Below are positions 1 to 4,401 of a stretch of DNA of 5,345 nt, one piece after another (position 1 is the first letter of the stretch; each line of letters starts with the position of its first letter). Source of the stretch: Candidatus Woykebacteria bacterium RBG_13_40_15 (lineage in GTDB: Bacteria; Patescibacteria; Microgenomatia; Woykebacterales; RBG-16-39-9b); the NCBI GenBank assembly GCA_001816655.1, contig MHCP01000007.1:1-5345 (forward strand). Direction: 5' to 3'. The position numbers and the translations under genes are program-made. The notes under the pieces were generated by a model, which did not search any database, was not told the origin of the DNA, and saw only the letters and a list, made by a program, of their open reading frames with translations.

Positions 1-173
1 TGGCAACCATACCCTTAGTAGCCTATGGTATTTTTCGCTATCTCTACTTAGTTTTTGAAAAAAGTGAGGGCGAATCGCCAGAAATGGTACTAATAAAAGA
101 TAGACCTTTACTAGCCGCAGTGGTTTTATGGTTTATCAGTGTAATAATGCTGCTATTTTTCTTTTCTATCTAG
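1..173 (+). CDS. UbiA-family decaprenyl-phosphate phosphoribosyltransferase, C-terminal fragment
   Basis: Only the last 56 codons are present; the first full codon is at position 3 and the stop is TAG 171-173. The fragment starts in a membrane helix with the motif YGIFRYLYLV, followed by a short loop (EGESPEMVLIKDRPL) and a final hydrophobic helix ending FFFSI. An R-Y helix end, then G-x-(S/E)-P-E and D-R-x-L before a last helix is the pattern I know from the C-terminus of UbiA-type decaprenyl-phosphate phosphoribosyltransferases (Rv3806c-like). These transfer phosphoribose from PRPP to a polyprenyl phosphate in the membrane, the first step towards decaprenyl-phospho-arabinose. The two Asp-rich catalytic motifs lie upstream, outside the window, so catalysis cannot be checked. 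Its 3' end overlaps by 21 bases the end of the convergent membrane-protein gene at 153-692. Another UbiA-superfamily prenyltransferase is the main alternative. Confidence 0.75.
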   Translation, partial: ATIPLVAYGIFRYLYLVFEKSEGESPEMVLIKDRPLLAAVVLWFISVIMLLFFFSI

Positions 174-692
174 CCTGATCTCTCTTTGTAGAGACCTCCA
201 AAACAAAAAGATCAACACGGTTGAAACAGAAATCGTAAAACCAAAAGCTAAAGTTGATAAAGCACCGCTAATAAATTCAGCTATGCTTAAAGCTAAAATC
301 AAAACTGCAATAATGAACCAGCTAATACCTTGGTGAAACGCCTCGTTGGCATTGATAATAAAATGGTCTAACCTCTGTTTATAGATATGACGCGCTTGTT
401 TTGGATGAAGCCAATCCTCATGTAAATACAGATTACGAAAAGCAACAAACCCAGATATAAAAGCCACCAATAGACTTGTAATCAGCCAAGAAAAAGAATT
501 TGCTGCAAATAGATCGGTATTTTCGACAAATTTGACAAATGGTGCTGACAAAAGATCATAATTTGTACTAAAAGAATATTTGACCGGTGTAAGAAAAGCG
601 CTGATAAATATACCTAAATACCTTGCTGCAACAATCAATATTACGGGTAGAGCCAATTCGTCAATTGTTTTTATTAAAGAAAGTTTTTTCAT
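153..692 (-). CDS. Four-helix integral membrane protein of unknown function
   Basis: This is a 179-residue protein when started at ATG 690-692. An in-frame TTG at 705-707 would add five residues, but it lies inside the predicted promoter, so I prefer the ATG. Four hydrophobic segments are visible at about residues 14-35, 67-87, 122-143 and 145-166. A conserved-looking polar stretch (about residues 88-121, rich in H, K, R and aromatic residues, with EDWLHPKQARHIYKQR) lies between helices 2 and 3. The C-terminus is a charged tail (REIRLDRKEK). I do not recognise the family and see no catalytic motif. There is no Shine-Dalgarno. A promoter-like pair at 699-728 would start transcription at or next to the ATG, suggesting a leaderless message. 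The gene is convergent with, and overlaps by 21 bases, the upstream UbiA-family gene. Confidence 0.75.
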   Translation of the reverse strand: MKKLSLIKTIDELALPVILIVAARYLGIFISAFLTPVKYSFSTNYDLLSAPFVKFVENTDLFAANSFSWLITSLLVAFISGFVAFRNLYLHEDWLHPKQARHIYKQRLDHFIINANEAFHQGISWFIIAVLILALSIAEFISGALSTLAFGFTISVSTVLIFLFWRSLQREIRLDRKEK

Positions 693-698
693 ACTACT

Positions 699-728
699 AT
701 TAAACAATACTTAACTAACATCAGGCAA
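699..728 (-). promoter_or_regulatory. Predicted promoter of the four-helix membrane protein (leaderless type)
   Basis: On the minus strand TTGCCT (723-728) and TTTAAT (699-704) are separated by 18 bases. The expected start of transcription falls about 7 bases after the -10, on ATG 690-692, leaving almost no 5' leader. The -35 matches consensus at 4 of 6 bases and the -10 at 5 of 6. The fit to a leaderless start explains the missing Shine-Dalgarno, but this is inference from spacing only. Confidence 0.4.
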
Positions 729-742
729 CCCTGAAAATGAAC

Positions 743-833
743 TACCATGGGTTTACACCCATGGTATCCTAAGGCTTCGCTCTTTTAGCGAGTACGTAAT
801 TGTTCAATTCACCCACGGATAGAAACCCGTGGT
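743..833. repeat. REPIN-like element: two related palindromes in inverted orientation
   Basis: The first palindrome has perfect 10-base arms, 743-752 (taccatgggt) and 757-766 (acccatggta), with a 4-base loop. The second is 811-833, with arms ccacgg 813-818 and ccgtgg 827-832. The reverse complement of the second (accaYgggttt-core followed by a ccRtgg arm) aligns closely with the first, so they are two inverted copies of one imperfect palindrome about 44 bases apart. A small hairpin (tcgct 777-781 with agcga 787-791) lies between them. Paired inverted REP palindromes are the hallmark of REPINs, which are mobilised by RAYT (Y1 tyrosine) transposases. No transposase gene is in the window, so this would be a non-autonomous copy. 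Confidence 0.6.
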
Positions 834-848
834 ACTCTTGAACAATTA
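797..848. repeat. Perfect 11-bp inverted repeat enclosing the second palindrome
   Basis: Arms 797-807 (taattgttcaa) and 838-848 (ttgaacaatta) are exact reverse complements. They enclose the ccacgg/ccgtgg hairpin at 813-832, so the whole could fold as a two-part cruciform or RNA hairpin of about 52 bases. It may mark the end of the mobile repeat at 743-833 or be the remains of a target site. There is no T-run, so it is not a typical terminator. Confidence 0.55.
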
Positions 849-901
849 TAGAAATATATTCCATTATTGTATAAATTACCAAGCTGTGTTAATTTAATAC
901 A

Positions 902-929
902 CCAGCCTAATAGCTGGGTCGCGGTTTTT
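902..929 (+). terminator. Weak hairpin plus T-run just before the PEGA gene
   Basis: ccagc (902-906) pairs with gctgg (913-917) around a 6-base loop, and a run of five T follows at 925-929 after a 7-base gap. The T-run ends only four bases before ATG 934. It could be a weak terminator or leader attenuator for the PEGA protein gene, or chance. The five-pair stem and the gap before the T-run keep confidence low. Confidence 0.25.
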
Positions 930-933
930 AACT

Positions 934-2028
934 ATGGGAAGGCTAAAAATCATACTTTCAATACTTATTACTTTTGGACTTCTTCTACTTGTTTGGGTCT
1001 ACGTGATACCTTTTTTTAATAGTGGTAGTTCCTTCCTCAAAATAACTACCTCTAAAAACAAAGCCAACGTTTATTTGGATGATAAATTGGTTGGTAAAAC
1101 ACCTTATTTAGGTGAAAAACTACGATCAGGCGAGCGTGATTTATTGCTCGAAACAAAATTACCTTCGCCTTTCAATAAAAGGGTAAGTTTTGCGACAAAT
1201 ATAACTTTAATACCCCAAGCTTTAACTGCTGTAAACTATGAGTTTGGTCCAAATGAAATGTTTTCTTCAGGAGATATCCGCTCGTTTAGAATTGGAAACG
1301 GTTTAACCATTATTTCAAATCCCGGTAGCTCAGATATTTGGCTCGATGGCGAAAATGTTGGTAAGTCGCCCGTTTCTATAAAACCAAGTCGTGGCATACA
1401 CAAATTAAAGGTGTCTAAAAATGGCTTTTTCACCAGGGAGATAGAAATAAATATTGAAAAAGAGTACAGACTCATTTTGGAAGTTTATTTATCCTACAAT
1501 CCTTTTGGTGAAATAATACAACTTGGTGAAACAGCAGTGGAACTTTATTATCTATCTTCAGACAATAAACCTCTTCTAAATAGCCCAAGTTTATGGGCAG
1601 AAGGTGTATATCATTTTGAAAATAAGATCGAAAAAGATTTTGATTTATTAATTGACAAAGAGGGTAAAACCTATTTTAAAAATAAAACAGCTACAGAGGA
1701 AAAATTAAAAAATAGCCTGCAAATAATAGTTGGCTATTTAGGAGCTAAAAAAGAAACTCAACTTTCTACCAAAGCTGACGCAGCATTAACTAATATTAAA
1801 AATCAGATTGGACTGAAAATAGAGACTCCTCTCTCCCAAGTTGAGATACTTCCTACACCAACGGGAATTCTCAATGTCCGCTCTGGCCCAGGCTTAAATT
1901 ACAGCGCCGTCGCGAAAGTAAAACCAGGCGAGAAATATGAGCTAATCGAAGAGAAAGCAGACTGGTTTAAAATTAGAGTTTCTGGCATAGAAGGCTGGGT
2001 CTCCTCCCAATACGCCAAGAAGCTCTAA
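934..2028 (+). CDS. Membrane-anchored protein with two PEGA domains and a C-terminal SH3b domain
   Basis: A 364-residue protein. A single hydrophobic signal-anchor (about residues 6-28) follows the basic MGRLK start. There is no lipobox cysteine, so it is probably tethered by this helix with the rest outside the membrane. PEGA domain 1 spans about 34-75 (NVYLDDKLVGKTPY), and PEGA domain 2 about 124-187 (IWLDGENVGKSPV, ending HKLKVSKNGF). A lysine-rich linker runs to about 300. An SH3b (SH3_3) domain covers about 308-363, with the typical LNVRSGPGLNYS and GWVSSQY motifs. PEGA domains are extracellular beta modules and bacterial SH3b domains commonly bind cell wall, so a wall- or surface-associated structural role is likely; no enzyme motif is seen. 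The frame is closed by a stop at 895-897, so ATG 934 is the first usable start, although it lacks a Shine-Dalgarno. The gene stands alone. Confidence 0.88.
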   Translation: MGRLKIILSILITFGLLLLVWVYVIPFFNSGSSFLKITTSKNKANVYLDDKLVGKTPYLGEKLRSGERDLLLETKLPSPFNKRVSFATNITLIPQALTAVNYEFGPNEMFSSGDIRSFRIGNGLTIISNPGSSDIWLDGENVGKSPVSIKPSRGIHKLKVSKNGFFTREIEINIEKEYRLILEVYLSYNPFGEIIQLGETAVELYYLSSDNKPLLNSPSLWAEGVYHFENKIEKDFDLLIDKEGKTYFKNKTATEEKLKNSLQIIVGYLGAKKETQLSTKADAALTNIKNQIGLKIETPLSQVEILPTPTGILNVRSGPGLNYSAVAKVKPGEKYELIEEKADWFKIRVSGIEGWVSSQYAKKL

Positions 2029-2029
2029 C

Positions 2030-2060
2030 GCCTCCGAGTCGTGGACGACGTTAGAACCTT
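2030..2060 (+). repeat. Dispersed 31-base repeat, copy 1
   Basis: This element starts two bases after the PEGA gene stop codon and matches 3625-3655 at 27 of 31 positions without gaps. Its shared core is ccgagtcgt-R-gacga-Y-gttagaac. Within it tcg 2039-2041 pairs with cga 2046-2048 around a 4-base loop. In this copy an outer 7-bp stem (2024-2030 with 2049-2055) can also form, but copy 2 lacks that outer pairing. Its role is unknown; it could be a genome-wide repeat or a conserved processing site. Confidence 0.7.
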
Positions 2061-2131
2061 AATCAGAGCCACAACAGATTATATCTCGATACCTAATTTA
2101 GAGCAAATTCCAACAAACCACACTTAACCAA

Positions 2132-2160
2132 CAAAAAAAACAGCCGTTCGGCTCTTTTAT
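2132..2160. terminator. Short hairpin terminator between the PEGA and transporter genes
   Basis: agcc (2142-2145) pairs with ggct (2150-2153) around a 4-base loop. An A8 tract lies on the left (2133-2140) and ctttta on the right. Read on the plus strand it can end the PEGA transcript with a modest T4 tail. Read on the minus strand the tail is T8, which is stronger, although no minus-strand gene enters here. The 15 bases leading into the hairpin (ttaaccaacaaaaaa, 2124-2138) recur exactly before the terminator at 3081-3102. Confidence 0.6.
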
Positions 2161-2161
2161 C

Positions 2162-2190
2162 TTAAACGAATTTTCTAGGTATGTTATTGT
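2162..2190 (+). promoter_or_regulatory. Predicted promoter of the EamA transporter (extended -10, leaderless type)
   Basis: TTAAAC (2162-2167) and TATTGT (2185-2190) are separated by 17 bases, with TGt directly before the -10. Transcription would begin near 2197, on or beside ATG 2198. The purine stretch aaaagga before the ATG is too close to serve as a normal ribosome binding site, which fits a leaderless start. The hexamers are imperfect. Confidence 0.4.
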
Positions 2191-2197
2191 AAAAGGA

Positions 2198-3064
2198 ATG
2201 GAAGCTATATTTTTTGCAATAATTGCCTACCTCACTTGGGGTTCTGGTGTATTCGCTGAAACTATTGTGGCCAGAAAACTTAGTTCCTACTCCTTACTTT
2301 TCTGGTCTTTTTTACTAAGTTTCCTCGTCACTAGCTTATACATTCCTTTTGCGATTCACGATTTGGCGAATCTTACTGTGGGTCTTTTCACCTTTAATTT
2401 ACTACTTGCCCTTATGTCTATTTTATTAGGAACATTGTTTTATTATGAGGCCCTAAAAATTGAAACCAGAGCACTCGTTGGTACTATTGCTTCTTCTTTT
2501 CCGTTTGTAACAGTAGTCTTGTCCATTCTGTTTCTTGGCGAGAGAGTTACTTCCCAACAACTTATTGCAATAATTATTGTCCTTGGTGGCCTGTTCCTTT
2601 CCATTTTTGATATAGGCGAGGTTCGCAATAAAAATTTCAAGTCCCGTAAAGGACTTTTCTTTGCAGTTATGGCAATGGTTATGTGGGGGTCTTGGTTTGC
2701 TTTTATTAAATATCCAGTTGACCAAATTGGCTGGTTCTGGCCAAACTATATAGCTTTTTTGACATTTCCTCTAATCTTTATCTTATTAAAGCTGCGTGGC
2801 CAGAAACTAGAAAAAGTTACACAAAATAATGCTCTTGCCCCATTTTTGATTTCGACAATTCTAGTGCGTATTGCTGAATTTAGTTACAACCTTGGAATAT
2901 CAAAGGGCTTGGTGGCAATCGTCGCCCCTATTGCTGGTGCAAACCCAACCTTATTTGTAGTACTAGCGTTTCTGTTTCTGAAAGACCCCATCAAAAAACA
3001 GCAGCTCATTGGTATTTTTGTTACCCTTTTTGGAATTATACTTCTTTCAATATTCGCTGTGTAA
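2198..3064 (+). CDS. EamA-family (DMT superfamily) transporter
   Basis: A 288-residue, ten-helix-type membrane protein made of two homologous EamA halves, about residues 3-136 and 152-287. Each half ends in the family signature. In the first, YEALKIETRALVGTIASS leads to ILFLGERVT and a last helix; in the second, YNLGISKGLVAIVAPIAGA leads to FLFLKDPIKKQQ. The length is typical of the family. Members move amino acids, nucleotides or other small metabolites across the cytoplasmic membrane in either direction; the substrate cannot be read from the sequence. ATG 2198 is the first start after the short reading frame ATG-TTA-TTG-TAA at 2181-2192. No Shine-Dalgarno is at normal spacing. The gene is flanked by its own promoter-like site and by hairpin terminators, so it is probably monocistronic. 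Confidence 0.92.
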   Translation: MEAIFFAIIAYLTWGSGVFAETIVARKLSSYSLLFWSFLLSFLVTSLYIPFAIHDLANLTVGLFTFNLLLALMSILLGTLFYYEALKIETRALVGTIASSFPFVTVVLSILFLGERVTSQQLIAIIIVLGGLFLSIFDIGEVRNKNFKSRKGLFFAVMAMVMWGSWFAFIKYPVDQIGWFWPNYIAFLTFPLIFILLKLRGQKLEKVTQNNALAPFLISTILVRIAEFSYNLGISKGLVAIVAPIAGANPTLFVVLAFLFLKDPIKKQQLIGIFVTLFGIILLSIFAV

Positions 3065-3076
3065 AAATTTAACCAA

Positions 3077-3106
3077 CAAAAAACTAGCCTTTCAGCTAGT
3101 TTCTTG
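3077..3106. terminator. Bidirectional intrinsic terminator between convergent genes
   Basis: A perfect 8-bp stem, aaactagc (3081-3088) with gctagttt (3095-3102), closes a 6-base loop. On the plus strand it lies 17 bases past the transporter stop and is followed by cttgtcct. On the minus strand the hairpin runs into a T-rich tail (ttttttgttgg) and can end the transcript of the small gene at 3208-3525. The leading 15 bases (3069-3083) are identical to those before the hairpin at 2142-2153. Confidence 0.8.
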
Positions 3107-3110
3107 TCCT

Positions 3111-3187
3111 AAGAAAACCAATTTCTTGATTCGCTTGGGATATTAGCAGCAAGTAGACGAGCGTTATCGTCGTTCCTTTCGGGCTGC
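3111..3187. other. Structured DNA beyond the 3208-3525 gene; possible three-way RNA junction
   Basis: aagaaa (3111-3116) pairs with tttctt (3122-3127). Further on, gcagc (3146-3150) pairs with gctgc (3183-3187) and encloses gacga/tcgtc (3156-3160 with 3167-3171). On the minus strand it also encloses a CC-GAAA-GG tetraloop hairpin. Read on the minus strand this would be a three-way junction in the 3' untranslated region of the small gene, before the terminator at 3081-3102. The stems are short and not compared across relatives. Confidence 0.35.
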
Positions 3188-3207
3188 CACCTTAAGTGTT
3201 AATTAGC

Positions 3208-3525
3208 CTAGCCAGTGTATTGTGTGAAGTTTTCCCCATCCAGGGAAATGTAAGTGCGGAAGCTGGAGCCGTCCTCCGAGTAGACGTTTATCTGACTCAT
3301 AAACCAGTCCTGGCCCTCAGGTTTCTTCGTCTGAGCAAAGACCTTTCGGCCGAAACTGATTATGGTAACGTTTCTCCACTCGCACTCACCAGTGCTCATC
3401 CTCTGGTATTTCTCGGGTCGGATCTCCCTTAGCCCCGGCTTGATACCAATGGTGGGTGCCAAACGACACCAGGCCAAGACTGCTTCTTCTACCGATCTGC
3501 CCATCCGAATTACGCCAGCGGACAT
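3208..3525 (-). CDS. Small GC-rich protein of unknown function (105 aa)
   Basis: A 105-residue soluble protein that I do not recognise. It has no signal peptide and no membrane segment. The N-terminal third (SVEEAVLAWCRLAP) looks helical; the remainder has short beta-like stretches (NVTIISFGRKVFAQT, FMSQINVYSEDG, FRTYISLDGENF) and many aromatic residues. Two cysteines occur, at about 20 and 48. It is judged real because ATG 3523-3525 is preceded at a 6-base spacing by a full AAGGAGG and, further up, by a near-consensus promoter. A 60-base line inside it (3241-3300) is 52% GC, against 40% for a line in the transporter gene, so its codon choice differs from its neighbours. It forms a cassette similar to the one at 3732-4001. 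High expression or lateral origin could explain the composition. Confidence 0.78.
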   Translation of the reverse strand: MSAGVIRMGRSVEEAVLAWCRLAPTIGIKPGLREIRPEKYQRMSTGECEWRNVTIISFGRKVFAQTKKPEGQDWFMSQINVYSEDGSSFRTYISLDGENFTQYTG

Positions 3526-3531
3526 GATTCT

Positions 3532-3538
3532 CCTCCTT
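3532..3538 (-). promoter_or_regulatory. Strong Shine-Dalgarno of the 105-aa gene
   Basis: On the minus strand AAGGAGG lies six bases before ATG 3523-3525. It is the best ribosome binding site in the window and fixes the start. Just upstream, agtgc/gcact (3541-3545 with 3552-3556) forms a 5-bp leader hairpin that would abut it. Confidence 0.8.
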
Positions 3539-3581
3539 TAAGTGCTGTTTCGCACTCTGGCTAAAAACACCGATGCTTTAA

Positions 3582-3610
3582 ATTATAGCAAAAATAGGTT
3601 GAGAAGTCAA
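3582..3610 (-). promoter_or_regulatory. Near-consensus extended -10 promoter of the 105-aa gene
   Basis: On the minus strand TTGACT (3605-3610), a 17-base spacer, and TATAAT (3582-3587) preceded directly by TGC. This is 5 of 6 and 6 of 6 to the sigma-70 consensus, with an extended -10. Transcription would start near 3575, giving a leader of about 50 bases. The 13 bases TATTTTTGCTATA recur in the promoter at 4056-4085. Confidence 0.85.
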
Positions 3611-3624
3611 GTACTATGGGACCT

Positions 3625-3655
3625 GGCTCCGAGTCGTAGACGATGTTAGAACTTT
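3625..3655 (+). repeat. Dispersed 31-base repeat, copy 2
   Basis: It matches 2030-2060 at 27 of 31 positions; the differences are at 3626, 3638, 3644 and 3653. It lies between the promoter at 3582-3610 and the terminator at 3671-3705. The tcg/cga mini-hairpin of copy 1 is kept, and one of the substitutions falls in its loop. On the plus strand it is followed by T-rich DNA (3653-3657 and 3661-3667). Confidence 0.7.
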
Positions 3656-3670
3656 TTACGTTTTTTTAGG

Positions 3671-3705
3671 TAAAAGAAATGACCGCACACGGGCTATGTA
3701 CGGTC
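3671..3705 (-). terminator. Intrinsic terminator of the 89-aa gene
   Basis: On the minus strand gaccgtac (3705-3698) pairs with gtgcggtc (3688-3681), 8 bp with one G-T pair, around a 9-base loop. A T-rich tail, atttctttta (3680-3671), follows. It lies about 27 bases after the stop codon of the gene at 3732-4001, as expected for its terminator. Confidence 0.75.
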
Positions 3706-3731
3706 TCTACTAATGGTCTGGTTTTGGCCCT

Positions 3732-4001
3732 CTAGGCGACTTGTTGAACTGTGTCCAGGAAGGGTTCGGGTAAGGGGGTGCCGATCGCAGGGTACATCGC
3801 GAATCCTTCTGTGAACTTCGTTGTCTTCACGAAGATCATTGTGGCGTACACCACAAAGCCGGTTGTTCCTCTCATCACCGCCCTGTACTCGCAACCAATT
3901 ACCTGGCCGCAGTTGACCATCTCACCGCTGTCGTTCTGCACGAACAACGGCTGGCCCAACACAGGGTTGGAATAAACGATTCCGTCGTTTGGTGAATCCA
4001 T
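3732..4001 (-). CDS. Small GC-rich protein of unknown function (89 aa)
   Basis: An 89-residue protein that I do not recognise. Its sequence suggests a small beta-rich domain: GIVYSNPVLGQPLFVQ, MVNCGQVIGCEYRAV, then GFVVYATMIFVKTTKF and GFAMYPAIGTPLPEP. Two cysteines lie close together at about 31 and 37. There is no clear signal peptide; the hydrophobic patch near 48-58 is too short for a confident membrane helix. Support comes from AAGGAG five bases before ATG 3999-4001, an extended -10 promoter upstream and a terminator downstream. GC is about 55% in the line 3841-3900, well above the flanking genes. Orientation, signals and composition match the 105-aa gene at 3208-3525, but I see no protein similarity between the two. 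Confidence 0.72.
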   Translation of the reverse strand: MDSPNDGIVYSNPVLGQPLFVQNDSGEMVNCGQVIGCEYRAVMRGTTGFVVYATMIFVKTTKFTEGFAMYPAIGTPLPEPFLDTVQQVA

Positions 4002-4006
4002 CTCTA

Positions 4007-4012
4007 CTCCTT
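4007..4012 (-). promoter_or_regulatory. Shine-Dalgarno of the 89-aa gene
   Basis: On the minus strand AAGGAG lies five bases before ATG 3999-4001 and fixes the start. Upstream in the leader, ctgca (4023-4027) and tgcag (4042-4046) can pair around a 14-base loop, parallel to the leader hairpin of the gene at 3208-3525. Confidence 0.7.
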
Positions 4013-4055
4013 ACCTCGCCGTCTGCAATTGCATTTACGACTGCAGGTTTTGGGG

Positions 4056-4085
4056 AGTATAGCAAAAATATAGAGTAAAAGTCAA
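4056..4085 (-). promoter_or_regulatory. Extended -10 promoter of the 89-aa gene
   Basis: On the minus strand TTGACT (4080-4085), an 18-base spacer, and TATACT (4056-4061) preceded by TGC. Transcription would begin near 4049, giving a leader of about 48 bases. The 13-base core TATTTTTGCTATA is identical to that in 3582-3610, and the -35 is the same, so the two promoters probably share origin or regulation. Confidence 0.8.
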
Positions 4086-4101
4086 GACTATAGGATTCTC
4101 C

Positions 4102-4331
4102 GTAACTAAATAATTTCGCTGAACGCTTCAATGATTTAGGTACTCTCGAATCCTGAGACCACTTCGTGGACTAGGGTTTTGCCTGAGGTGGTTTTATATT
4201 TTTTCTTGTTAGTACAACCAATTTGCTAAATTTACTCTCTACAATTCTTTTTATCTAAATTTCGGATAAGCCTAAAACGGGCCCCATTTTCGTGGCCCCT
4301 TATTAGAATTTATTTTTTTAGGCTCCTGTGG
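4102..4331. other. AT-rich non-coding stretch with three hairpins
   Basis: No supported gene. Hairpin one pairs ctaaat (4106-4111) with atttag (4134-4139) and can extend past one mismatch. Hairpin two, 4149-4178, has 12 pairs with one bulge and one mismatch around a ttc loop. Its left arm (4155-4162) can instead pair with 4188-4195, which leads into T-rich DNA. Hairpin three, gggcc (4279-4283) with ggccc (4294-4298), precedes T-rich DNA and the tRNA promoter. A small RNA with terminators on either strand is possible but not shown. Confidence 0.35.
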
Positions 4332-4337
4332 TATAAT
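4309..4337 (+). promoter_or_regulatory. Promoter of the tRNA-Cys transcript
   Basis: A perfect TATAAT (4332-4337) is preceded by TGg, an extended -10. The -35 position at 17 bases (TTTATT, 4309-4314) is weak, as is common with extended -10 sites. Transcription would begin near 4344, only about eight bases before the tRNA-like half gene. Confidence 0.65.
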
Positions 4338-4351
4338 TTCAACTCAGACCT

Positions 4352-4392
4352 GGCGCGGTGGTCGAGTGACTAGACATGGGTCTGCAACCCCG
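4352..4392 (+). pseudogene. Truncated tRNA-Cys 5' half
   Basis: Bases 4351-4392 match the intact tRNA-Cys 5' half (4401-4442) at 32 of 42 positions, at an offset of exactly 50. It has an acceptor-like 5' strand, a D-arm and an anticodon loop CTGCAAC carrying GCA. The D-stem reads gtc/gac instead of gcc/ggc, so both sides changed together. The anticodon stem is broken and no variable region, T-arm or 3' acceptor strand follows before the next tRNA begins. It cannot be a normal tRNA. It may be the remnant of a diverged tRNA-Cys or part of the leader of the intact gene. Confidence 0.6.
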
Positions 4393-4401
4393 CAGCAAAT
4401 T

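Noticed and set aside
1236..1475. Minus-strand frame inside the PEGA gene
   Set aside because: Antisense to the second PEGA domain, whose sequence is clear on the plus strand.
2181..2192. Three-codon leader peptide (ATG TTA TTG TAA) before the transporter
   Set aside because: It has no ribosome binding site and overlaps the predicted -10 element, so it would lie upstream of the transcription start.
2443..2725. Two minus-strand frames inside the transporter gene
   Set aside because: The plus-strand frame is an unmistakable EamA protein; the antisense frames have no start signals and no plausible protein features.
3196..3432. Plus-strand open frame of 78 codons
   Set aside because: It lies antisense to the 105-aa gene, which has a strong Shine-Dalgarno and promoter; the plus-strand frame has neither.
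3751..3975. Plus-strand open frame of 74 codons
   Set aside because: Mirror of the GC-rich 89-aa gene on the other strand; no start signals, and the minus-strand frame has promoter, Shine-Dalgarno and terminator.
3922..4131. Minus-strand open frame of 69 codons
   Set aside because: It runs through the leader and promoter of the 89-aa gene and has no ribosome binding site, so the frame is incidental.
4352..4400. A second functional tRNA-Cys
   Set aside because: No T-arm, no 3' acceptor strand and a broken anticodon stem before the next tRNA begins at 4402.
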